Origin: Lunasporangiospora selenospora
Lineage: Eukaryota; Mortierellomycota; Mortierellomycetes; Mortierellales; Mortierellaceae
Length of the DNA: 14,892 nucleotides
Assembly: GCA_015680635.1 (NCBI GenBank)
Contig: JAABOA010000451.1
Coordinates: 1 to 14,892, forward strand
Direction: 5' to 3'
The notes under the pieces were generated by a model. That model made no database searches and was not told the origin of the DNA. It was given only the letters and a program-made list of their open reading frames with translations. Shown piece after piece: positions 7,517 through 14,892 of this stretch. Position numbers and translations under genes: made by a program. The number at the start of each line of letters is the position of its first letter. Position 1 is the first letter of the stretch.

Positions 7517-9508
7517 TCAGACGCCTCCACCACACAACAGAGCAAGGGCGGCAATCGCGTCCATTTGGTCTGATGCAAGGTCCTCCCTATTGGGCACTTC
7601 TATCTCTTGCTCGAGTCTAGCTTCTTTTGTAGCGGTGCCATCCCCAGAAGGCTCTGGCTCGGACATTGGCACCCCAGCTGAGGCTTCCGATCCTGCACTA
7701 CTTGATAGTGCGACAGGAGGAGAGGTCGACCCTCCATGAGGATCACTCAAGTCATGGTCTCCATAGGGCTCAGTGCTTCTGCTCCTGGCGGCATCATCTT
7801 CACCGCCGGGTCCCTGGACAACAATTGCTGGATGGTCGAGGTTGGGTTGTGGCGTGGTAGCGTTAGTATTAGGGTATGCAGAAGCCTGTTCTGGCTCCAT
7901 CCCCTCCAGTTCAAGAGACTGTTGAGCCATCGCCGCTGTAGGGATGATGCTCCGCAGAGATGCCATGTACTTCTTTGATGGGTCTTCTCCTTCCTCTGCT
8001 TCTTCTCCCAGGGCCAGTCTTATCTGTGTGCTCAATTCCGCTACCGGGGGTAGCCCTGAAGACATGGGTGCGAGAGGTGGCGAGTTTTTGGGTGTGGGTT
8101 GGTGGTAGGATGAAAAGCGCCTGCCCCCTGTATAATTTGCTGGTCGGTCCGTCGGTAGAAGTTTTCCTCCTGGCGTTGTTTCTGTCAAGATGGCTGCCCC
8201 TGCCGTGGTGGGTATCGTCGTGGTGCTGTCGGTTGTGGTCGCTGAGGATGGGTGAAGGGTAGACCCCGTTGTGGTCTCTGACCCCGGCTTGTATGGATTC
8301 TTTTGGACGGTATCCGTCGCAATTGAGTAGCGCCGGAAGGAGTGGTTACTTAGGAGCTTTTTCGATCCAATCGCTTTCCAATCCTCGTCTTCTGTCACCG
8401 ATGGACTGTCCGTTCCACTATCCTCCTCGTCCCTGATTATGGGACTGGTCTCGGGCCCATCCGCTGTGGCCGGTACCCCGTTCAGAGCAAAGGCGGGCTG
8501 TGTGGAAGGTGCTTGAGTAGCCATCTGCCACCGTCCTCGACCCATTGGCTTGAACAGTGGGTTCGATTCCAATGCAGCGGTTAGATCCTTCTGCCAGGCA
8601 TCCCCAGGGGCATTCTGATAGATGGGGTAATTGTCGTGCACCCACGCAAAGATCTCACGTATCGTCTTTTGTTTGGGAGAGGCTTCAAACATTTGCACCA
8701 GCAGATTACACCAGGCCTCCATCGACATACTACACTCGTCCTGAAGACCAGCAGTTGGTGATCTGGTCCGTGGACGATGGAGATGTCCTCCAGAAGTCTT
8801 ACGCTTGAGCCTTCGTGAAAGTGCACCCGAGTGTTCCTGTTTGAACCGCTGGATCTCCTCTGCAGAAAGTGTGGGCGAATCCGCGTCCATCAGATCGATG
8901 CGTCGGTCGACAAAAGGTCTCCCACCCGAGTTGGAGGGAGAGTCGTCAAAGTAGCTCTTATTGAACTCTGTATAGTCCTGTGGTTCCAGGACATGCTGCT
9001 GCTGATGACTGTATTGACTCTGCTGACTTATTTCGACTTCGTCCGGATCCAGGTCCTCGTCCATTTCTTCATCCTCGCCCACCAGGGCGTCTTCGTCGAC
9101 GTCTTCGTCCTCGTCATCCGAGCCTTCGTCTGTCAGTCGACCCTCAGCCGATTTTAGACTTTCGAGATGCGTGAGCGCTCGCTTAGGAATGAAGGTCCAC
9201 GTACTCCGGCCATTCTGTCGAAAGCACTCGTAAGAAGACAGCGTTGTCTTGACACTGGTCTGCATCGTGTGCATATCATGGCGGTAGTATGGGTATGCTT
9301 GCATGATCCAGGAGTATAGTTCCGATTCTCGGTAGGTCAGGGTCTGTTCATAGTTGCTCTTGAAGGCGTTTACAAGGATCAGGAACCAACTCTCGTTGGG
9401 CTTCGACAGCTCTGCTGGTTGGGGCTGTTTCCGCCTCGTGCTTCTGGGCGAGCTGGTCTGCGCTGGAGGACTCTGAGCAGACGATGGACTCAATGGGGGC
9501 GTCGACAT
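7517..9508 (-). CDS. tandem divergent forkhead-like winged-helix protein, 663 aa
   Basis: One uninterrupted frame from ATG (9508) to TGA. I do not know a named orthologue. Two segments match the forkhead fold. Module 1 (residues about 40-108) has LYSWIMQAYPYYR, then MQTSVKTTLSSYECF and TWTFIP, which aligns without gaps to the forkhead WQNSIRHNLS...CF recognition helix and wing. Module 2 (about 262-330) has IREIFAWVHDNYPIY, then WQKDLTAALESNPLF and RWQM in the same register. Base-contacting Asn and His of the canonical helix are Thr84/Thr88 in module 1 and Lys307/Ala311 in module 2, so ordinary RYAAAYA recognition is doubtful. Between the modules lie an acidic stretch (about 129-157), a Gln/Ser segment and a basic cluster (RRLKRK, about 232-237) that could be an NLS. 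Residues 331-663 are Ser/Thr/Pro/Gly-rich and probably disordered, ending in a short hydrophobic patch (MDAIAALALL). A nuclear DNA- or chromatin-associated regulator is the likely role (inference). No intron was detected, unlike both neighbours. Confidence 0.82.
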   Translation of the reverse strand: MSTPPLSPSSAQSPPAQTSSPRSTRRKQPQPAELSKPNESWFLILVNAFKSNYEQTLTYRESELYSWIMQAYPYYRHDMHTMQTSVKTTLSSYECFRQNGRSTWTFIPKRALTHLESLKSAEGRLTDEGSDDEDEDVDEDALVGEDEEMDEDLDPDEVEISQQSQYSHQQQHVLEPQDYTEFNKSYFDDSPSNSGGRPFVDRRIDLMDADSPTLSAEEIQRFKQEHSGALSRRLKRKTSGGHLHRPRTRSPTAGLQDECSMSMEAWCNLLVQMFEASPKQKTIREIFAWVHDNYPIYQNAPGDAWQKDLTAALESNPLFKPMGRGRWQMATQAPSTQPAFALNGVPATADGPETSPIIRDEEDSGTDSPSVTEDEDWKAIGSKKLLSNHSFRRYSIATDTVQKNPYKPGSETTTGSTLHPSSATTTDSTTTIPTTAGAAILTETTPGGKLLPTDRPANYTGGRRFSSYHQPTPKNSPPLAPMSSGLPPVAELSTQIRLALGEEAEEGEDPSKKYMASLRSIIPTAAMAQQSLELEGMEPEQASAYPNTNATTPQPNLDHPAIVVQGPGGEDDAARSRSTEPYGDHDLSDPHGGSTSPPVALSSSAGSEASAGVPMSEPEPSGDGTATKEARLEQEIEVPNREDLASDQMDAIAALALLCGGGV
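8519..8725 (-). other. forkhead-like module 2
   Basis: Residues about 262-330. It shows helix 1 (MEAWCNLLVQMF), a helix 2 motif (IREIFAWVHDNYPIY) and helix 3 WQKDLTAALESNPLF followed by GRGRWQM. It keeps the Trp-Gln pair of forkhead WQNS but has Lys and Ala at the base-reading Asn and His positions. It is more divergent than module 1; the same helix register in both suggests internal duplication or two inherited domains. Confidence 0.65.
9185..9391 (-). other. forkhead-like module 1
   Basis: Residues about 40-108. Helix 1 region SWFLILVNAF, helix 2 ELYSWIMQAYPYYR (very close to the canonical IYQWIMDLFPYYR), recognition-helix equivalent MQTSVKTTLSSYECF, and short wing TWTFIP. The canonical N-x-x-R-H positions read T-x-x-K-T. 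The wing between CF and the final Trp is shorter than in FOX proteins. Confidence 0.75.
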
Positions 9509-10413
9509 TGGGATGTGGTCAATGTTTCTGGCCCATGCAGACAGAAGGGAGCAGCCAGCAAAGGGCGAGGTGCAGGAATGGCGAGAGATGGGTATAGGGT
9601 AGGGAGTGCAGGAAGCGGCAGGCGAGACAAGTCAAGAGCTTGAGCGGAGCAACGAAAAAGAGGCGTGTGGGCTTGAGATGACAAATGACTGATGAGTGAA
9701 ATGCAGTGGGAAGGGTGGGCGATGCAGTACGGGAATGGCAAAGAGTAGAGAAAGAGTGAGGAGTGGAGAGAAGAGAAGAGAGACTGAGGACAGGGCGACA
9801 GCACAGAAATAATGGGCGAAAGATGGGATGGGCGGATGGTGAGGGAACAAGCTGAGCGGGTGAGGAATGTAATGAAAAGAGAGCGTTCCTTCCTTCCCTC
9901 GCAGTAGGCAGGACGGGACAGGACAGGGAGAGATACAGAGTAGCGAGCGATACAAGAGACAGACAGAGAGTGTGAATGTGTGGTGTGTGAGAGGGAGAGG
10001 GAGCGAGAGAGCTTTGTTTACGCTCGAGCAAGCCACTTCCTCGCGACACACATGGCAAAGCCGTGCAACAAAAAGACCCCGCCTTTTGCTTATTATCCAC
10101 GCTCAGCTGGCTCTGCAGCGACTGCAAAGCTATCGCCAAACAACGTAGTGGGCTATCTAGTATAATAGAAAAAAAAAGACCTTCATCTATGACCTCTGGA
10201 CTTTTTTTTCTCTCCTTTTACTCCTTCAGCTTGTTTGTTCCATAGTGTGTATTACAGCTTTGACTTCAGCTCTAGTAGATGGAACACGTGTAGTGTGCAT
10301 TAAGACAGGATGGAACCCCTGTGAGTGTTGAGGTGGAATTTTTTTTCTTTTTTTACCAAAAGGGCTGGACCGCATCCTCCTTTGCCCTCTGCACGCATCA
10401 GGTGCCCGCGACT
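9509..10413 (-). promoter_or_regulatory. intergenic region: promoter/CT-rich leader of the forkhead-like gene and 3' end of the RhoGAP gene
   Basis: No gene seen. From about 9640 to 10015 the plus strand is strongly purine-rich (gagagaagagaag-type), so the forkhead-gene leader would be CT-rich. Long frames on the minus strand here are Ser/Leu/Pro-rich consequences of that bias. The part near 10170-10360 is T-rich on the plus strand and probably holds the RhoGAP 3' UTR. A palindromic CACGTG E-box lies at 10285-10290. No canonical AATAAA for the RhoGAP gene was found. Confidence 0.5.
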
Positions 10414-13400
10414 TCAGCACTCGCTTGCGACCTCCCCAACCATCCTCAGATCCTCTTCTGATAACTCCACTTCGGAAATCAGCGTCGACACAAACGTCCG
10501 TTCTGCCTGCAGGTGGCCCATCAACGTTGGGATTTCCTCATTCGAGCACTGGAGAAGTGTCGGTGCAAACACCATGGCCAGGTTCGATAGACTCATCTTG
10601 GTTGCTTCCCGAACCTTTGAATCGTTAAACGTCTAGACGTTGAAAGCGCGTTGTTTATATGACAGTGTGTACCTGAAGATTAGTACACTTGGTCGGTCGC
10701 ACTTTTAACAAATAAAACACAGCAACCAAAAAAAGACTGACTGAGGTATGTGTGTCAAAGCGTCCGACATTGAGCCTGTTCGCTTAATGGGGTCTAAACA
10801 ACACTCTACTCACCTTCAGGAATGACACCAGGTAGACGATTGTCTCCTTATGCCACATTGGCAGGGAGTTGACCACCTTTGCAACTTCTTCTTTATCTTG
10901 AGCTCCTTGGATGCACTGATGGTACATATCATAAGGGATAATGGGCTCAGGGAGGTCACGGATCCAAAGACGGAGCAGTGAACATGGCACGTTAGGGTCT
11001 GAGATGCCTGAAAGATCATAGTTTCCTAGTTCTATCCTTGCTCGCTAATGAATATTCAAAATAACAATAAAAAGAGAGGTCATTAAACGGGTCGATAGCT
11101 TTACATTCCCTCCGGTGCGGCAGACAAGGCATGACCTCGGTGACCTGTAGGAAGAAGAGGAAGAGGAGGTAAAGGAGCTTCATACCAATTCAGATACAGC
11201 GCCAAGATCTCCCGAAACCCGAAAGATGCCTTCGGTAGTGAGTCCCCCAAGATTGACAACACATTCTTTCAGGAACACCATTAGCCGTGGGACTCGCCAT
11301 GCAGCCCACTCGCCGCCCTCAGCCATCTGACGGCCCATCAGTCGGTCGAGGGTCGCCTCAAAGACACTTGGCCGGAAAGCAGCTTCCTGCGCTCTGGCAA
11401 TTTCTACCAGCGTCAGAAGTTTTGCCCTGGAACCTCGTTTGCTGATCCGTCGAAGCAAGTCGAGACAATGCTGAGCCATCACGGGAATTGGATGGAGCGA
11501 CGAAGTAGCATGCTGATTCAAGAATGAGGCGAGGTACTCGTGTAGGTTTTTAGAAGGAGAAAATGTGATCAGGAGAACAGTGAAAAGGTGCCAGCCTTTG
11601 ATACTGCCCTCTCTAGTAATTGAAAAATGGAAGGAAAGATTCAGGCACAATATTACAGCGCCCATAACTGTCAGTAAAAAACGAGGGTCAACCATGCAAG
11701 CGTTATTATATCTCAACCCCTTTTGTTGTTTGTCTATGGGACTGTCGTACCTGCTTGGATTCTCAGTCAATTGTTTACAAAGCTGTACATATATCTCATC
11801 GCGAAGTTCACCATGGTCTTGACCTTTCTTGATCAGCTCCAGAACAACTTTGATATCCTCCTCAGACTGAATCGATAGGTCCACGCAAGTCTCGCCAAGT
11901 TCTACTCCTGTGGGTCCAACATAACCCTGGCCCTTTCGTTCACCCATAAGCTTTTGAATGATCTTGAAGCATCGGAGAGCATCCTTTTGGACACCACGCT
12001 TGTTCAGAACCATTAGCGGCTGCGTCAACGAGGCCTTTTGATGAAGGAGCATCTTCTCCATCGGCACCTTGCGTCGAAAGAGACCCTTCTTGTGTGTAGT
12101 AAAGTACTTTTGAGCAAATCCTGCAATGCGGAACTGTGAAATAGATGACTGAAGCTCTGCAGGAAGTGCAGGACGGGGACCTGGCTTCGGGGTTGATCCT
12201 GTAGAAGACAATTGCTGCTGCTGTTGTGGTTCTGGCAAGAGCAGAGGTTGCTGGTAATCATCCTGTCCCTTGCCAAAGAGCCATTTTGAGGAAGAGGAAG
12301 GTGGGCTAGTCGACATTTTTCGAAGTGCCTCTTGCTGCTGTTCAATGATCATGGGGGACATTTGCCGGGCTGCTTCATCGTTTGCAATTGGTGCTCCAAT
12401 GCCAAACTTCCTTGCTCGCTCCGCGATCTGAAAGCTTTTGCGTGCCGGCTGGAGAAACGAGTCACCCGAGGGGCCAACGGTGTTGAACTTTGGAGCTCCT
12501 GGTGGTGAGTTGGTGGGGATGGCTGGTCTAGGCTTTGAGCTAGTCGGAATCTGAATTGGTTGCGATGAAGTGGCCATGGTGTGCCTGTTCAGTGTCATCG
12601 AGGCCGCCTTCTGGAAACTGGACATGATGGAGCTGGTTGGCAAGCAGCCACCCTGGAGTGGCTGTTCTTCCTGGCTCGCCTTTGACGGCTGTTGCTGCTG
12701 CTTCTGTCCCTTTGTTCTCCAGCTGCTGAGATCCATTAGTCCTGGCAAATTAGTGGGCGAAGTCGGTGGAGTTAATTCAGGACCCGAGATTGCCTCAGAG
12801 ATGGCCGTTCTCTGGAAGAGTATGGACGAGAGGGCATTCCGTGGACTTTTGGATGGACTTATAGGACTAGGACTTGTCTGCTCTTCGGTCTTGCTCGCAT
12901 TCGATGTCACGGGCGACCGATTTGGCGTTGTTGGGCGCTTGTGAGGTGACGGTGGTCTTTGTAGGTCATTGACAGGGCGCTCTCCTGCTGCGCGGGCTGC
13001 CAAAGGGCCAATCCTCAGCTTCTCGACGTTCTTTCGTATCGCCGTAGCATGATCCTGTATGTTCGAGGCTGCTCCGCCCGCAAAGTGGAGCGACAGGCGC
13101 TGACCAATGACGGATTTCTATTAAACGAAGCGGAAGTAGGGAGAGAGAGAGAGAGTAAGATAGAGACAGTGGCCCTGACTACCCAGACTAACCGTTACTA
13201 CTTTCAGGTCCTTTTTTTATAATGTCTATCCTCATCCTTCTTCACCCCCGTTCGTCCTCTCACAGATCACTCCTTGAGACGGACGTTCTTTAGGACTGGT
13301 GCTTGTCTTGTTTTTTAACAAGTAAGCAGACCCTCCGAAACGCGGGTCCTTTGAGGTCGATAATGTTACAGCACTTCGGAACACTTGCCTGGATCGCAGT

Positions 13401-14125
13401 CAGGGAGATGATATTGCTGCTATCCTGCGGCCGCTCCCACTCTGTTTGACCGGTCTTTGTGTTGTGATAATAGGGCAGGTTATGGACGTCGTCAAAGAGC
13501 TCCCACCATTCGCCAGCCGGGTCCTGCGGTTGACTGGAGACAGACAGATGGAGAAAAAAAAAGAGATGAAAGATAGAGGGCAAGTGCGTCAGAGAGCAAG
13601 GTAAGAATCCGATCCCTTCGAAAATGAGCATAAACACATAGTAGGCAACATGTAGTGACAGTGTATAATACAGCAATAGGCCTTACATGACAGCTCCTTC
13701 TGGAAGCGACCAGTCGCACTCTCCACTTGTCTACATTGCACATTAGGCCAGGATCGAGTGCCAAGCAAGGTCCCGAGACAGCAGCAGCAACAACAAGACC
13801 GAGAGAAAGAGAGAAAGGCAAAGAGAACGAGAACGAGAGAGAAAAGAGTAGGTGAAGGGGACACAAAGGGTTATCTTTAGCATCTCCAAGAACGAGAGAG
13901 AGAGAGGCAGGTATTCTCGCATTGATACACAGGGGCAGAAAGAAAGAGGGGGAAAGCTGCGAGCGCGTGCCCCACAGATGACCTCTCATTTCAGACAACA
14001 GCCAACAGGACAAGCGCCATGCTGAATTGCATTCCGACGATTACCAGGTTGGCGTAGAATGTATTCTGCGATTCCGGGTCGGTGATTTCGACCCACACAG
14101 GCTCGATGGGGATCACTAGGGCCAT
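10414..14125 (-). CDS. WW-WW-MyTH4-RhoGAP protein (ARHGAP39/Vilse-like Rho GTPase-activating protein), 7 exons, complete
   Basis: Predicted 837-aa GTPase-activating protein that would stimulate GTP hydrolysis by a Rac/Cdc42/Rho-type GTPase and so act in actin and polarity signalling. Exons by hand: 14045-14125, 13687-13730, 13389-13533, 11751-13117, 11186-11612, 10814-11044, 10414-10632, total 2514 nt. WW1 about 11-37 (WVEITDPES...FYANL, W34..P37) spans two exons; WW2 about 51-77 (EWWELFDD...PYYHN, W74..P77). A disordered Ser/Pro/Gln-rich linker covers about 110-420. MyTH4 about 425-605 contains RDEIYVQLCKQLTENPS and GWHLFTVLL. RhoGAP about 629-825 contains GIFRVSG, with the predicted arginine finger R677, NVPCSLLRLWIRDLPEP and KMSLSNLAMVFAPTLL. 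The same domain order defines animal ARHGAP39/CrossGAP. The start has A at -3 and G at +4. Intron 3 uses a GC donor; the others are GT-AG. Family assignment is secure; the GTPase target is unknown. Confidence 0.92.
11613..11750 (-). other. 138-nt stop-free intron 4 inside the MyTH4 domain
   Basis: The donor AGCAG|gtacga and acceptor attactag|AGAG split one Arg codon. The intron length is a multiple of three and it has no in-frame stop, so the raw frame runs straight through. MyTH4 homology fixes it as an intron: CKQLTENPS must be followed closely by the segment ending GWHLF, as in other MyTH4 domains. Confidence 0.82.
13118..13388 (-). other. GC-AG intron 3 of the RhoGAP gene
   Basis: The exon ends ATC CAG and the intron starts gcaagtg, the usual form of a GC donor with a strong surrounding consensus. 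It ends aatag before AAATCC. Both sides are phase 0. The upstream residues (DSSNIISLTAIQ) match where the WW2-flanking exon of ARHGAP39 ends (CDIIPLAKLQ). No GT donor nearby preserves both phase and the family alignment well. Confidence 0.75.
13687..13730 (-). other. 44-nt micro-exon completing WW domain 1
   Basis: Between acceptor caatgtag and donor gtaagg lies a 44-nt exon coding TSGECDWSLPEGAV plus two bases. It supplies the second signature Trp and the Pro of WW1, and matches the VTGECVWDPPAGV stretch of animal ARHGAP39. Phases agree with exons 1 and 3. Confidence 0.85.
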
Positions 14126-14892
14126 GCTCACGAAAGACGGGGTCAGGTGGGGGACGGGGGTGAGGAAAGGTAGGAAACTGTGCCTGGGCTTGACGGGACA
14201 CAGAAGCTAAATGTGTGTTGGAGAAGAGTTGGTGTATTGACGATCGTGCTCCGGGACAGGTGGCGAAGGTAACCAGAAGGCGTATGGGGGAGACGTGGGC
14301 AAAGGAACGCAGGAAGGGGTGACAGCAGTGTCCGGCCAAGAAGGGCTAGCGGTGCAGAGGCAAAGAGAGAGGAAGAGAGGAAGAGAAGAGGAAGAGGAAG
14401 AGAGGAAGAGAGGAAGAGAGGAAGAGAGGAAGAGAGGAAGAGAGAGAGAGAGAGAGAGAGAGAATAAGAGAACGCGGGGCTGGTAAAGAGCAAGGGCAAA
14501 AGAGACAAAGACGGCGAGTGGCCGTGGATTTGGTCGTGGCAGTCGTGGCCGTGGGGTTGAGATCGGGACAGTGGAAAGCGAAACGAGAGTGAGAATGAGA
14601 AAGAGGAAATGGGAAAGAGAGAATGAGAAAGAAGAGAGAGAGAGAAGCAAGGCGAAAAGGAAAGCCGCGCCGGCGAGAGACTGCCCACAAGGCAGTGACG
14701 GCGACCGCGACGACAGTACAATAATTAGCACATGGCTGCCCATCGCAAGGACCGGGTACAGGAGGCGTGCACGCTCGTTGGGATAGCTCTTTATGCGTGT
14801 TGTAAGGAGTTGGGTAACAATGAGCTGGCCCAGCACTGAGCAAGAGGGCGACTGACCATGTCAGAACCGAAGTAAAAAAAAAAAAGGAGTGT
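14126..14892 (-). promoter_or_regulatory. upstream region of the RhoGAP gene, purine-rich on the plus strand
   Basis: No certain gene. The plus strand is GA-rich from about 14350 to 14660, so the RhoGAP leader would be CT-rich. It contains the octamer repeat at 14396-14443. A segment near 14732-14839 is open in both directions and is discussed as a finding. An A run sits at 14874-14885. Confidence 0.5.
14361..14462. repeat. GGAAGAGA minisatellite plus (GA)n
   Basis: Six perfect tandem copies of the octamer GGAAGAGA occupy 14396-14443, preceded by imperfect copies from about 14361 and followed by a GA dinucleotide run to about 14462. The tract is all purine on the plus strand after 14361 except for one c at 14361. 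It lies about 240-340 bp upstream of the RhoGAP start codon. Confidence 0.92.

Noticed and set aside
8547-8570. tRNA-like internal promoter: GGTTCGATTCC B box at 8560-8570 with an A-box-like TGGCTTGAACAGTGG just before it
   Set aside because: The A-like and B-box matches touch, leaving no room for anticodon and variable arms, and no acceptor-stem pairing is visible. The bases encode the conserved part of forkhead-like module 2 on the other strand.
9519-10139. 206-codon minus-strand frame (and the overlapping 139-codon one) upstream of the forkhead-like gene
   Set aside because: Composition is Ser/Leu/Pro/His from a CT-rich leader; it lacks domains, is in another frame than the gene, and ends just before its start.
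13523-13533. Alternative acceptor (cgcag before GACCCG) for RhoGAP exon 3
   Set aside because: It gives phase 0, while the micro-exon ends two bases into a codon; the acceptor at 13534 (ctccag before TCAACC) is in phase.
13986-14339. 117-codon minus-strand frame overlapping RhoGAP exon 1
   Set aside because: It is out of frame with the WW1 coding exon and has no recognisable domain; the ARHGAP39-like peptide WVEITDPES is in the chosen frame.
14143-14843. Three long overlapping minus-strand frames (165-209 codons)
   Set aside because: Most of their length is Ser-Leu repeats from the GA/CT minisatellite. Only the end near 14732-14839 looks non-repetitive and is kept as a separate finding.
1-14892. 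Transposons, CRISPR arrays, secondary-metabolite or defence clusters
   Set aside because: No transposase, reverse transcriptase, terminal repeats, spaced direct repeats or biosynthetic enzymes were seen. The three genes are ordinary single-copy-type eukaryotic genes.

Overview
The window is nuclear DNA from a eukaryote, most likely an early-diverging filamentous fungus. The intron-rich genes, the compact 3.7-5.6 kb gene spans and the (TC)n/(GA)n microsatellites would suit a Mortierella-like Mucoromycota, but that placement is inference and no search was run. Three protein-coding genes lie head to tail on the minus strand and together cover about three quarters of the window. No RNA gene, transposon, CRISPR array or prokaryotic feature was found.

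Layout from left to right. Positions 1-1282 are the 3' flank of the first gene: low-complexity T/A and CT-rich DNA with a compound (AC)n(TC)n microsatellite, a polyadenylation-type hexamer at 965-970, and perhaps the last exon of a plus-strand gene entering from the left edge. Positions 1283-6916 (minus) hold a complete nine-exon gene for the SWI/SNF- or RSC-type chromatin-remodelling ATPase (Snf2/Sth1/BRG1 class), 1509 aa, with QLQ, HSA, SNF2 ATPase, helicase C, SnAC and bromodomain in order. Positions 6917-7516 are its promoter and the 3' end of the next gene. Positions 7517-9508 (minus) are a 663-aa single-exon gene whose product carries two divergent forkhead-like winged-helix modules; the residues that normally read DNA bases are replaced in both. 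Positions 9509-10413 are a leader/promoter that is strongly purine-rich on the plus strand. Positions 10414-14125 (minus) hold a seven-exon gene for an 837-aa Rho GTPase-activating protein with the order WW-WW-MyTH4-RhoGAP, the architecture of animal ARHGAP39/Vilse. Positions 14126-14892 are its GA-repeat-rich upstream region.

The genes look functionally unrelated: chromatin remodelling, a probable transcription or chromatin factor, and Rho/actin signalling. They share only orientation and a pyrimidine-rich coding-strand leader. I see no operon-like or cluster logic. All exon joins were made by hand from splice signals, reading phase and family homology. The phases of every junction agree and both spliced CDSs sum to whole codons (4530 and 2514 nt).

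The points most worth a second look are the twin degenerate forkhead protein, a 48-nt intron carrying an in-frame stop just before the SNF2 bromodomain, a stop-free 138-nt intron inside the MyTH4 domain, a GC-AG intron and a 44-nt micro-exon in the RhoGAP gene, and the homopurine tracts upstream of all three genes.
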